64,000 nt of DNA from Bettongia penicillata ogilbyi (taxonomy: Eukaryota > Chordata > Mammalia > Diprotodontia > Potoroidae). Numbering within the stretch: the stretch's first letter is position 1; each line of letters opens with the position of its first letter. The notes under the pieces are model-generated. The model made no database searches, was not told the DNA's origin, and saw only the letters and a program-made list of their open reading frames with translations. This document shows positions 1 to 11,459 of the stretch, piece by piece. Where the stretch lies: NCBI GenBank assembly GCA_023548195.1, contig JAJHZJ010000252.1, forward strand, positions 6,271,184 to 6,335,183, in the 5' to 3' direction. Both the position numbers and the translations under genes were made by a program.

Positions 1-345
1 TGCACACATAGGTGCATGTCTTTATCTACCCTCTCTCTTCTCCTCCTTCTCCCCAAATCCTACCTAGCCTTTAGGAATATGGCCAAGCCCAACCACCTTC
101 ATGAAGCTTTCTTAGAAAGCTTGTGCTGGTCAGTACAAACTGTTCTTTCCTCCTTTTGCATTTATAGTCTGTATTTCATTTTAGTACTTCCTTATTCTTT
201 AAGAGTTTCCTGTTTATAAGTCTTACCTTCCTAACTAGATCATAAACTTTATAATGTCATGGCCTTTCGACTTTATTTCTCCACAGAGCCAAGCACAGTG
301 TTTGATGCAGGGGAGGTGGTCTATAAATTCTTTTTGATTAACTTA
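1..345 (+). repeat. Probable 3' end fragment of a CR1-clade LINE (L2/L3 type)
   Basis: Pyrimidine-rich sequence is followed near 270-340 by a block ending in 'agccaagcacagtg' and a short A/T tail. This resembles the closing segment of sense L2/L3 copies, where the motif 'agcacagtgcctggcacatag' precedes 'taaatg'. The copy is strongly diverged, and its left edge lies outside the window. No gene is seen. Confidence 0.4.
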
Positions 346-899
346 ATGACATAAAGACAAACACACTAGAAAAGAATTACTTGGATGATGCTAGGCAACA
401 GTTACTTATTTATGAATCTGGATCCATCATTCATCAAAACAATTATTTGAAGTCAATATGTTCTGTCATGAAGGGGATGCTGTTGTGTTTTTTGCTATTT
501 CCTTATTTTATTATTGGTTGCTAAAGGTCTCATTTTAAGTCATGATTAAAATTACAAGCTGAAGAACAAAGTCTTTGTCCTTTGGACCAAGTTTCTACCC
601 ATCTGCACCTGTAATACAAAATATTGACCACAATGAGTGTGGAGAATTGTTAAAGCTGGTGTCTTATTTTAATTGTTAATGTATTTTATTGTATACCACA
701 TAAAGAGTCTTTAGGGATAGGAAAAAAATGTTTTGGTATACATTTGAATATGATATTCTTGGAAACTATTGCCATATCGATTCTAGTTATTGCTTTTAAT
801 TTGTTGGAGAATCTTTAGTATATCTTAATTTATTAGAAAATTTGAAGTTTGTTTATAATCATTTATAATTTGTTTGTAATGATTTATATTCAACAAAGG
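346..899. other. AT-rich sequence with no recognised feature
   Basis: No long open frame, splice-like exon, SINE or transposon end was recognised here. The tail of the block (about 780-900) becomes A/T-rich as it runs into the L1 relic. Confidence 0.5.
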
Positions 900-2176
900 G
901 CACTTGAAGAAGTAAAAAAAATAGAGTAGAAATGGTTTAATTCTGAAGAATTAGTGGATCAAAAACAAATTATATAAATAATAGAAAATTTCATCAAATA
1001 AAATCACAATGATAAAAAGATATATCAAAAATTAATAGGAGAAATCTAAATGAGGTTCTTGGAGAAAGATTTATGCCTCTAAATACTTTGCCCAAGAGAA
1101 AAGAGAAAAAAAAATCAATGAGCTAGGCATAAAATATTGAAAACAACAGCTAATCCTCTCAACCTCCACAAAATAACAAACTAAAAACCTGAAAATCAAA
1201 GAAGTATTTAATGGAGTTGAAAACAAAGTAAAACCATTGATTTGATCAATAGAACTAGGAACTTAAAAAAATTAAGGTAAAGTTAGGTAACCTGATTATA
1301 AAAAAGAGTGAAGAAACAAAATGTATGAGAAAGGAGAATTGAGAATTGAAGAAGAAATAAAAGAAAATTTCAGAAACTGTTTTGCCTAATGATATGTTAA
1401 TCAAGCTGATAGCTTAGAGGAAATGGATGAATGCTTAAAAAATTAAAGTATATACATGAACAAAAGAAGAAATAGAGTATTTAAATAATCCCAATATTAG
1501 AAAAAGAAATTGAACAAAATATAAATAAACTTCCAATGGGGAAATCCCACCCCCACCTAGAACCAGATAACTTACAAGTGCATTTGACCAAATATAAAAA
1601 AAAATAATTTTAATATTCCAATCTCATCCTATAATACAAACATGATCACAATACCTAATCTAGGTAAAGACAAAACAAAGAAAGAAAATTGTAGACAGAT
1701 GTCCCTAATAGACAATTGTCACACAAATTACAGTTACCACAAAAATTTAAATAAAATATTAGTATATAGGTTACAACAATATACTGGAAAAATCATATAT
1801 TATACCCAGGTTGGTTTATACAATGAATGAATAGTTAGTTCAATATGAGGAAGACATCAGATATAATGAAACCATATTAATAACATAAATAATAAAAAGA
1901 AATTCTTACAACAGTAGATACTGAAAAACTTTTGAAAAAATCCAATATAAGTTCCTATTAAAAACACTAGAAAGCACTTGAATAAATGAAACTTTCACCA
2001 AGAGCAAATATTATATGTAATGGAAAAAAATAAGAAACCTCTCAAATAGATCACATGTAAAGCAAAGATGCCCATTACAACTACCATTGTTTAACATAGT
2101 CCTAGAAATTCTAGCATAATAAAACATGAAAAAGACATTGAAGGGGAAACAAAATTATATCAAGGGACTATTTTAT

Positions 2177-2491
2177 TTTATTTTTAAAATTAATTTATTT
2201 GTTTTCAATTTTCTAAAATCATTTCCATACGTCTTAGATTTTCTCTCCCTCCCCTTCCTCTCCCCCTCAAGACAGCACACAATCTTATATGGGTTCTACG
2301 CATACATTCTTATTAACCACATTTTCACATTAGTCATGTTGTGTAGAAGAATGAAAACGAATGGGAGAAACCATGAGACGAAACAAACCGAAATAAAAGA
2401 TAACACAAGAGAAAATATTCTGCTTCATTGTGTATTCTGATTCCATAGTCCTTTCTGTGGGTATGGAGAGCATTTTGCCTCAAGAGTTAAA
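2177..2491 (-). mobile_element. 5'-truncated L1 3'UTR inserted in reverse in the older L1
   Basis: A T-rich start is followed by the antisense L1 tail, with the pyrimidine tract 'ctccctccccttcctctcc' and the segment around 'cacattttcacattagtcatgttg'. Similar tails occur at 25.4, 26.3, 44.6 and 52.5 kb. The flanks carry a direct repeat GGACTATTTTAT at 2165-2176 and 2492-2503, a 12-bp target-site duplication. This proves a separate insertion into the L1 ORF2 around it. Confidence 0.85.
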
Positions 2492-3197
2492 GGACTATTT
2501 TATAGAGACAGAGAAAATAATAGCAAAATTCATATGGAGGAACAAACGATCAAGAATCTTAAGACGATAATGAAAAGAAAGGAGGTTATCAGTATTAGAT
2601 AAAGCCTCAAACTATACTACAAAGCAATAATCATCAAAGTGATTAATCACTGGAACAGCGTAGGCACATAGCATAAAGAAGAAAACATACTAGTAAGTAT
2701 AGTGTTTGATAAATTCAAAAAGCCATGTTAATGGGAGTAAAGGCTCAATATTTGGCAACAAAACAAAACAAAACTACTGGGAAAACTGGAACTCTGGTAG
2801 AAATTAGGTTTAGATTAGCCTCTACATTCACCATATACCAAGATAAACTCTAAAGGGATATATGACTTGGATAGGGAAGGTGACTTTATAAGCAAATTAG
2901 AGGGACAAGGAGGAAATTACTTTTCAGATTCATAAGTAAGGTGAGAGCTTATGGCTAAGCAAGGGAGAAAGAGTCTTATAGAAGGTCAAATGAACAGTTT
3001 TGATTATATGAATGAAACTTTGCACCAACAAAACTAGGGTAGTTAAAATTGAAGGCAAATAATTGATATAGTTACTGTTAGGAGGCATACAGGTAATTGG
3101 TAAGAAATATTTGCAACAAGTTTTTTCTGATAAAAACCTCATATCCAAGCTTTATAAAGAACTGATTAAATTTGTAAGAGTGAGTCATTTCCCAATA

Positions 3198-3991
3198 CAG
3201 GGATACCTCAGAGATATTGCTAGTTTGGTTCCAGACCATTATAATAAAACAACGATGGCAATAAAGCAAATCATGTAAATTTTTTGGTTTCCCAGTGCAT
3301 ATAAAAGTTATATTTATACTATACTGTATTCTACTAAATGTGCAATAATATTATGTCTTAAAAATGTACATACCTTAATTAAAAATGCTTTATTGCTAAA
3401 AATGCTAATTATCATCTGAGCCTTCAGTGAGTAGTATTCCTTTTGTTAATGAAGTCTTGCCTCCATGTTGATGACTCCTGACTGATCCGGGTAGTGGTTA
3501 CTGAAGGTTGAGGTGGCTATGACAATTTCTTAAAGTAAGTCAACAATGAAGTTTGCCTCATCACATGACTCTTCTTTTCACTTGACTGATTAAAGGACAT
3601 TGTAGGATTATACTTAATTCCAATATTATTGTATCTCAGAGAATAGGGAGGCCTGAGCAGAGGGAGAGAGATGGGGAATAGCTAGTGAGTGGAGCAGCCA
3701 GAAAACATAACATTTAACAATTAGGTTTGCCATCTTATATGGGCAGGGATTGTGGTGCCCCAGAATAATTCCAATCATAACATCAAGCATCACAGATTAG
3801 CCTAACAGACCAGCATATGAAATAGCTTTAAATATTGTGAAAATTACCAAAACATGACATAGCAACATGATATGAGCATATGCTCTTAGAAAAATGGGGC
3901 CAATGGACTTGCTCCAGGCAAGGTTGCCAGAAATCTTCAATTTGTAAAAAAATCAAATATCTGCCAAGTGCAATAAAATGAGGTATGACTG
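3198..3991. mobile_element. Tigger1-like TcMar DNA transposon, internally deleted
   Basis: The left end reads CAGGGATACCTCAGAGATAT and the right end AATAAAATGAGGTATGACTG, which are inverted terminal repeats of the Tigger1 kind. A TA duplication lies at 3196-3197 and 3992-3993. Inside the left end come the hallmarks 'tttggtttcccagtgcatat' and 'ataccttaattaaaaatgct'. The right end includes 'agaatagggaggcc' and 'cttatatgggcagg'. At about 0.8 kb it lacks nearly all of the transposase of the full element (about 2.4 kb), so it could only move with help from another copy. Removing it rejoins the L1 sequence 'cccaaTA|gataaatggtc', a clean empty site. Confidence 0.85.
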
Positions 3992-4238
3992 TAGATAAAT
4001 GGTCAAAGGGTATAAATGGGTAATTTTCAAAGGAAGAAATCCAAACTATAAACAACCATGTTAAAAAATGCTTTAATTCACTAATAGTTTGAGAAATGCA
4101 TATTAAAACAACTTTAAGGTTCTATTTCATAAGCACTGGATTTACAAATAAGACTAAAAAAATAACAAATATTGAAGGGGCTCCAGGGTAATAGGTACAC
4201 TAGGACACTATGGAGGGAGCTGTGGAGTGATACATCTA

Positions 4239-4567
4239 TAATTATCTCTTCCACATCGCGACTTTCCCTGTTGCAGTTTTGATATATCATAGGTTGACAT
4301 AAGAAATTAAATGGGAATTTTGGGGGAGTTTTGTGGAAGCCACAGATGACACACGAAGGTCAGAAGACAGCACAAAAAAGAAGTTTAGAAACTCAGAAAT
4401 GCATAAAATAAATGTATGGTCTTGCATAATGTCAACACATTTTATCTTTTAATACCATAATAATTCAGATTTCTTCTCTGGTGTAAAGGGTGGGCTAAAA
4501 AATTTTACATGGATTTTTCAGATCATGAAAACTTCCAATAGCCCCCATGATGTAGAAGGGATAACTG
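4239..4567. mobile_element. Second TcMar-type MITE with imperfect terminal inverted repeats
   Basis: The left end (ATTATCTCTTCCACATCGCG from 4241) mirrors the right end, whose reverse complement reads CAGTTATCCCTTCTACATCA. The first 16 or so positions agree with few changes, and the left side follows a TA at 4237-4238. The surrounding L1 3' sequence resumes at about 4570 ('attctgcaatttgg'), which supports a discrete insertion. There is no transposase frame. The exact family is not identified. Confidence 0.65.
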
Positions 4568-5190
4568 GATTCTGCAATTTGGCACTTTGCCTCAAAAGTC
4601 TCCTTACTGTATTTCTAGACCCATATTCCAAAGAGATCAAAGACAGATGAAAGTTCTCATACATAGATAAATATGGACAGCAGTTCTTTTCATACTTTAA
4701 GCCCAAATTGGAAGCCAGGAGGATGTCCATTAGTTGGAGAAAGATGAAATAAAGGTATATGTACATAATGGAATATTATTTTTTAATAATAAATAACAAA
4801 ATGAACAATTTCATAGGAAACTGGGAAGACCTCTATGAAAAATGAAATTGTTTTAACTAGATCAATTTGTAAAATGACAGCACTATAAAGAAAAGCAGCT
4901 TTGGAAGACCTAAGAACTCTGATAAATGCAATGGCAAATCATAATTTTGGAGGACTGAAGATGAAAAATAATATCCACCTCTTGCCAGAATGTGATGGAC
5001 TTAAAATGCAGAATGACACATTTTTGGATGTGGCTAAAGTGGAAATTTGCTATACCAAACTATACATATTTATTTTGTGGTTCCATATTATTTAATTTTT
5101 AAAAATTGCTCCTTTGTAGGGAAGGGGATGTGAAAGGCATAGGTAATAAATGCATGTAAAAATAACTCATACTTTTTTAAAACAAGACAA

Positions 5191-6130
5191 AAAGAAAATT
5201 AAAATTTTACTAATTGCAAAAGTTACACATGGAATCATCAGACTATGTCCTTGGAAAGCATACCATATATAATCTGGGAACATTTTTTGTTATTCCTCAT
5301 AAGGAAGGTCTTTTTGAAGATAATTGGTGCCCCTTTTATTTTATTTTTCCTACCATCAATTTATACCCTCAGTGTCAAATCATTTAAAAAAGAACTTCAA
5401 TAGTGTCCCTACATGATCTTACACGAAAAGTTCATTTTCTATTTCTCTTAGTGGTTTTTTTTAGATGTTTATTGTAGGAAATAATTATAGAGAGATAGCT
5501 CTATCTGTAGCTGTAACAAGACCATGATTTTTTAGTTTTATTTTATTAAAGTACAAATCATTAGAGAGTATTTAATGTATTACATAAGCTTTATGAGAGT
5601 ATGTAAATAAAGTTATCCACTAGGTTTGAAATTTTTCTTTTGAAATATACATGAATAGATAGTCAAATATTTTTGCCTCCACTTCTTTTATATAATGGAT
5701 AGGTTGCCAAAAATATTCATTTCAGGTTTTTCTGACTTTGGAAGATTCTGTTTGAAATGTAAAATTAGCATTGAATTCAACAAATGGAGGATAGCAATAG
5801 AGAGGATGAAATATTTTCATAGCCTTAAAAGATGATGGTTTAAGATTTATTTAAAATTATTCATGTTATTTGAATTACAGGGGAATATCTCTTCCTTACC
5901 TACTTTGCATTAAAGTCTGTATTAGGAGAGAATAAATTGTAGGAGAACTTATGAGCAGCTTGCAATATTGATGAGAATTTCCTAGTTTGAAAGACTGAAT
6001 GCATTCAGGAGAACACCAGGCTATTTGTCAAAATGTAAATCACTCAGATAAAACTTTTTAGTTTGTTCAGAGTTAGAATTTTGACAAAGGCTTGTTTTAC
6101 CTGTACATTTAGGGACTGACTTGCAATTGT
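5191..6130. other. AT-rich sequence, nothing recognised
   Basis: No open frame with protein-like composition, no exon with good splice borders and no repeat family was recognised. Confidence 0.5.
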
Positions 6131-6139
6131 CAATGCTTT

Positions 6140-7140
6140 TTACAATTTGATCAATCAATCAATCAATTGATATTTATTAAGTATCTACTTAATGTTCTCA
6201 ACTCTGTGCTAGATGCTGAGCAAAAAAACTGAATAGTCCCTGTTTTCAAGGAATTTATGTCCTACTGGGGGTATACAACATCAAATCTCTATACACTATA
6301 TATGTATATATCCATAATAAAAATTACATATGCAGTATACCTTGCATAAATACTACATGCTATAGCTATATAACATGTACTATGGCATATAATATATGTA
6401 TATAATAAAATATAGCAATATATTATATGCTATACTATGAATACATTCCGTAGCACATATATTAATAAAATAGTAATAGTTAACATTTATATAGTGTGTA
6501 CTATGTGCCAGGCATTGTGTTAAGCCCTTTATAGTTATTGTCTCAGTTGATCCCCATAATGACTCTGGGAGGTAGGTGCTGCTAGTATTGCTATTTTAAA
6601 GATGAAGAAACTGAGGCAAACAGTGGTTAAGTGACTTACCCAGAGTCATACAGCTAAGTGTCTAAGGCTGGGTTTGATCTCAAATCTTCTTGACTCTTGA
6701 TCTGGTGCTATGTCCACTATGCCACTTAGTTCCCATACACAAACATATATAAAATATATAATACATATAAATAGGTATATTTATATGGAGAACTAGACAT
6801 GTATACACACGATATATATTACATATGTGTGTATATAATATATGTATATGTAATATTAAACATAGATATCTAAAATATATATAAAGGAACTATAAGTTAG
6901 TTTCAGGGCAGGATTGGAATTGAGGAAGCTCTTCCAGCTATGGGCCAGGGATGTATCAGGAAAGTTCTGATTTAGGAGACAGTACTTGAGCAGAGCTCTG
7001 AAGGGGGCTAGGGATTCTACAAGGCAGAAATGAAAAAAGAGTGCATTCTAGGCATGTCTATGCAAAGCCACAGATCCAAGATATATAATGTCATGAATAA
7101 GGAACAACATGAAGGAAGCTTTGACTGAATGCTTAACAAG
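6140..7140 (-). mobile_element. L2-type (CR1-clade) LINE in reverse, split by a MIR and AT-rich expansion
   Basis: It starts with a (TCAA)n-like run, then 'tatttattaagtatctact' and the antisense L2 3' end ('ccctgttttcaaggaattt'). The next upstream L2 segment resumes at about 6885-7140, with 'ttgaggaagctcttcc' and 'gagtgcattctaggcatg'. Between them lie an AT-dinucleotide region (6275-6480), a MIR (6483-6735) and more TA-rich repeat (6736-6880). Confidence 0.65.
6483..6735 (-). mobile_element. MIR-type CORE-SINE, antisense
   Basis: The antisense MIR order is clear: 'tatgtgccaggcattgtgtt', then 'ggaggtaggtgct', 'gaagaaactgaggcaaa', 'gtgacttacccagagtcat' (core and tRNA-derived parts), ending near 'cactatgccacttag'. 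Confidence 0.85.
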
Positions 7141-7309
7141 GTGAGTGTTCTAAATTAGACATGTACATATAAAATAAAAATATCTATCAAATATTGCATT
7201 TTGCACCTGAAAGTTAGTGCCAGGAAAGAATTCACAAATTATTTACTTCAAAGATCTCGGATTTTGTTAGTATGAGTACTTCCTCTATGGATACAGAGCT
7301 GTGACTTAA

Positions 7310-7445
7310 GTCAATCTATTAATGAACAGTAAGTATCAGGCACCTACTATGTAGCAAGAACTGTGATAAGTATTGGAGATAAAAAAGACAAAAATGAAAG
7401 CTTTTTCCTTTAAGGCACTTAGATTCTTACAAGAGAAACATACAT
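7310..7445 (-). mobile_element. L2-type LINE 3' end fragment, antisense
   Basis: The order 'caggcacctactatgtagc', 'gataagtattggagata' and 'ctttaaggcacttagattc' matches the antisense L2 3' end seen repeatedly in this window. Confidence 0.65.
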
Positions 7446-8575
7446 ACATATAAATGTAGTGGGGATTGCACTTCATGAAGCACATATGAGAATACTTCTT
7501 TAGGGGACATCCTATGCAGTATTCTACAGAGCTTCCCTGAAAACTTCTCTTAACTTCAAGGACATCTGCATCTCAGTTTGAAAGGATTGGGTGCTTTGAG
7601 ACGATGACATTGTCCACTAAACATGAAGAAGTCAATAATTCAGTGAAACTTGAGAAATCCTGCCTTCGACCTGTCTCTCTTGTTTCAACACTCAAATTCA
7701 AAGATTTTACTTAGCTCTGGTTTTCTCAACAGGAATGTTTGGAAGTCCTTTATTTCATTTATACTCAGTTTTCAGGACAAATTAGACTTTTTCTTTGACC
7801 TTGTGCTATACAGTTTTCCAAGCTTTTCTTTTCTTTACACGTAGTTACAGATTTGTCTTATGATGTAGTATATATAGTTGTGGTTCCTTGGTACTTAATG
7901 TGTTTCTTTTTAGCCACTTGCATTATTTTTTTCTTCAACCTGGAAAGTCTGGATTTGGCTATGAGGATTTTGCATGTAATCATTTTGGTGTTTCAGGAGA
8001 CAATTGTTAAATTCTTTTTATTCTTTGCCTTGGGTTAAAGTAAGGCCAAGTATCTGAAGATGGATATAAGAATATGACACGATGCTGTAGAAATAGAGTT
8101 AGTTGTGTAAAAGCTCAGAATAAGCTAAGACAGACAAATAAAGAGTACAACCAAAAGTGTTGTGTTTTTTTGTTTGTTTAATTTTGAAGTTGTATTGGGG
8201 GAAAGATCAAAGAGAACACTACTTCTGACTAATAAGTTGATGAATACTGGGAAAAAAAGAGCTCTTCAAACTTTATTTTGTTTCTCTTTTTTTCCTAAGA
8301 AGACTGACTTTGGGAAATGACAGAATGTAGAATATAAGAAAACAAAAATGACTAACAGAGAGTTAAGAGAAAGTCAACTGGAGAAGAAGCCAAGGCCTGA
8401 CACCTATTTTCCATAAAGGTAGAAATCCCATTAACCTGAAGTGAAACATTCCAGATCCTAGATCAAATATCTATGTATTCATTTCACATGCAGGACTGCT
8501 GTTTTATATTGCACACATTCCCATCTATATTACGTATAGGTTGGGAATGGGAGAGTAAGTTCTAGCCACATTTAC
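7446..8575. other. No recognised gene or repeat
   Basis: AT-rich sequence. Two short open frames of about 60 codons (7650-7844 and 7853-8038) have a hydrophobic, T-rich composition typical of chance frames, and no family resemblance was seen. Confidence 0.45.
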
Positions 8576-8579
8576 ATAT

Positions 8580-8755
8580 TTTCTTTTCCTTTAGGATGTA
8601 AGCTCCTTGAGGGTAGAGACTCTGCTTGCCCCTGCCTGGTAAATATTAAGCACTTAAAAAAAAAGATTTGAGTTGACTTTATCTTTGTATCCTCAGCATG
8701 TAACTCTGAACCTGAGGAACTGCAAATAAAGGCTTCTTGATTGACAAAATGAGGG
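8580..8755 (+). mobile_element. L2/L3-type LINE 3' end fragment
   Basis: The segment 'gtaagctccttgagggtaga' followed by 'tttgtatcctcagcatgtaa' and 'aataaaggcttcttgattga' corresponds to the sense 3' end of L2-type LINEs (usually 'gagctccttgagggcaggga ... tttgtatccccagc ... aataaatg'). It is interrupted by an A-rich stretch at 8655-8665. Confidence 0.65.
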
Positions 8756-10560
8756 TTTCAGGCTTTGCTATGAGTAAAATGAATGAGCTTTAATTTGATG
8801 AGGTTTTACATCCGTAAGTACAAGAATTCTGTGATATACATTTTGACTACAGAGAGATATTTCTGCTTTCTTCCTAGTCTCAACTTTATTCTGGATACCT
8901 AATTTTGAAAGTGACTATAAGGGAAGTATTATTGTACATTCCTTCATAAAACCACAAAGGACAGAACAGAAAGCAGGAAAAGAATATCATGTCAAGCCAT
9001 TTTCTACTATGTGTAATTCAAATAGGTAAGAAGAGGAATTAATGCATAGATGTCTCCTTTTGGGAAAGCAGTGATTGATGCTGAAAAGATGTTGAGAGGG
9101 CAGTCTTCGAAAAATAGAAACCAGATTCAGTTGGTTGTAAATTTGGTCCTGAAGGTGAGGCTAACAAATCTATTAGTACCAGAATATGTACTTATCTGCC
9201 ACATATTTACCAATAACAAGGAGAATTTCTGGCACAAAGCAGTTGCATTCCATGCCATGACAAGCATTTTTGTTTTAAAAATTTTATGTGTCCATTTTCT
9301 AATTTACTTTAGACATCCCTTGCATTTATGGGTCTGTTTTGATTTACATAGCAATTCTAATACCACTGAAACCTATTTGTTCCAACTACTTATTGACATT
9401 AGGAAGCTTTTCCTCCTTAATGCTGGTAGCAAAGAAGCAAAGTCAGGCATAATTATTTCAAAATGACTCATATTGATCCTTAGGACAATTTGAAATTGAT
9501 GTTAAGTTACAGGTGAATGTCTCTAACGATCTATGGTACAATTAATGTGAGAAGTAATGTCTCCAGATAGAATGGACAATGGAAGATGTCACAGTGGAAG
9601 AGTTAGCAGAAATGTTTTCATTACAGGTTTCAGAAGGAAATGTTCCCCGAGAGAACTTCTAAATTAGATGGCCCTAGAGCAAAAAATCATTTGATCTAAA
9701 TGAAAAAAAAAGATGAACATAATAGCATCAGAATGCCTGAGAAATAATGAAAATTCAGTGGAAATATGAGGTTTATAATGTCAAGATAATTTCAATGTTT
9801 CAAGATAATTAAAACTGTACTTTTCAGTCAATCTTTTGTTATTCATTTTTAAAAGGGGTACAGATTTAAAATGTTAACTGAGATAAACTAGGTATTTGCC
9901 ACCACTGTTAGCCACACTTGCAATTTTTTCCCCATAACATCATTTTGCCTTTCTATGAGGTCCTTTTTTTCTTTTAGTAGAGTTTTTTTGAGGCTTTCGC
10001 TAGACAAATGGATAAACCTCAAGCTTCCTGACTTCTAATTTCAATTGATTAATACAGGCTTTTAGAGTTTTGAAAGCGCTGTCATGTTGGTGGAGAGTTA
10101 TATAAGCAGTTATTTTTATTCACTTGGAGACTAAAATATCAGTGTTGAATGATGGTGGCATTAATGGAAATGACATTGTGATGATGGGAAGTTGGTGAAA
10201 GGAGAGTGAAAATATGTGTGTGTGTTTGGATGTATGTGCGTGTGAGTGGTTTGTATGAGTGAGAGTATGTATCACACACGAACTAAATGGATACAAAGTG
10301 ATGGGGTAGTTCTAGCCTGAGAACCCTTACATCACTGATGCTGGTTCCCTCCTCAAAGTAACAGAGAAATGAAATAATGGATGTGGTCGTGGTCTACCAG
10401 GAGTGGTATAGCAGGGTTCCTTCTGATTCCTCCTTGAGAAGGAAGGTTTGTAGGGTTTTCATTACTCCTCTCTCCCGCACACTTGAATCCAGTATAACTG
10501 GCTTTTTCTCTCTTTCTCAAGCACCCACACACATGCAAACACACACACGCATATACCCCT
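8756..10560. other. No recognised gene or repeat family
   Basis: This stretch holds the longest open frame outside the named repeats upstream of the promoter (9050-9466, 138 codons, +). It shows no recognisable domain and no exon-like flanks. A GT-rich tract occurs at about 10215-10260. Nothing else is supported. Confidence 0.45.
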
Positions 10561-10574
10561 ACACAACTCAATCT

Positions 10575-11105
10575 CTAATCTTCCTGCCTTTGTACTGTTC
10601 ATCCCACATGCTTGGAATTCACTGCCTCCTCTCTCTGCCTCATGGAATTTCTCTCTCATCTTCTGTAATCTATCTAACTGCTTTTTATTTTTGCCATTTT
10701 GTATACATTTGGATTTGTTAACTTTATTCTGTAATAGGTTGTTTCTACATAGAACTTTAAGGCTGATAAAACCTTTTATCCATATATATTATTTCATTTG
10801 GTACATACAGCATTGCTGGGAGACAGGTGCTGTCTCCATTACACAAATGAGGGAACTGAGGTAGGTATTAAGTGATTTAACTAGGGTCACACTGCTAGTA
10901 AATGTCTGCAATATTTTGAACTCAGGTCCTTCTGACCGCAAGACCAGCACTCTTTCAGCCACACCATCTAGGTGCCTCCTCTTTCATCAGAATGCTAAAC
11001 TCCTAGTAAGTCGGGATTGTTTCATTCACTATATTTTTACTCAGTTGCCTAGCACAATACCTGCTGCATAGTAGGAAACTAATAAATGTTTGTGGATTAT
11101 TGATA
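10575..11105 (+). mobile_element. L2-type LINE 3' region, split by a MIR
   Basis: The left part has 'ttcatcccacatgcttggaa' and 'ctgcctcctctctctgcctc', matching the late L2 sense sequence ('gaatgctctccctcctcatctc'). The right part (10980-11105) ends with 'ttgcctagcacaatacctgc' and 'aataaatgtttgtggatt', the L2 terminus. A MIR lies between them. Confidence 0.65.
10741..10978 (-). mobile_element. MIR-type CORE-SINE, antisense
   Basis: The antisense core is visible as 'gagggaactgaggtaggtat', then 'gtgatttaactagggtcac', 'aactcaggtccttctgac' and 'ccacaccatctaggtgcc'. Confidence 0.8.
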
Positions 11106-11129
11106 AATATGAGTGAGAATTCTATTAGA

Positions 11130-11295
11130 AGCTCATAAATCAAATCAATCAACAAGTCGTTAAATATGTGTTATGTGTTTATCCTTCTCCTGAGGACTAT
11201 GAAAGGCAAGAGGAATAGTCCTGTTCACAAGACCGTCATAATTTTGTAAGGAGAGGAGCTATATAGCCATGAAATAACTAATGTATGAAGTAGTA
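11130..11295 (-). mobile_element. L2-type LINE 3' end fragment, antisense
   Basis: It begins with 'aatcaatcaacaagtcg' and 'ttatgtgtttatcc', then 'aatagtcctgttcacaag', the diverged antisense L2 3' pattern. A TA/CA-rich simple repeat follows at 11310-11460. Confidence 0.5.
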
Positions 11296-11459
11296 TGTTT
11301 GTGACTGTGTATATGCATAAATGAGTATAACTATTTATCTTTCTCTCTATATTTATGTCTTACATATACATATATACATATATTCACACACTATATATAG
11401 TGCATATATGCGTATGTGTATGTACATGTAATATATACATATGTATATACATATGCCAA

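Larger units (their letters stand above)
900..5190 (+). mobile_element. Old L1 LINE, ORF2 to 3'UTR, broken by three later insertions
   Basis: The A-rich strand carries decayed L1 ORF2 sequence. Near 2066-2110 the reading 'CPLQLPLFNIVLE' matches the reverse-transcriptase block that usually reads CPLSPLLFNIVLE. Further C-terminal ORF2 sequence follows at 2504-3197, 3994-4236 and 4570-4760. A 3'UTR runs to about 5190 and includes the marsupial-style stretch 'aagaactctgataaatgcaatg' near 4910-4935, given here only in part. Stops and frameshifts occur throughout, so it is dead. The pieces line up once the elements at 2177-2491, 3198-3991 and 4239-4567 are removed, so this is one ancestral copy. 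The 5' half of the element is missing, as is usual for L1. Confidence 0.8.

Noticed and set aside
9050..9466. A 138-codon open frame on the + strand
   Set aside because: No domain, no protein-like residue pattern, no exon borders and AT-rich codon choice. Frames of this size are expected by chance in 64 kb.
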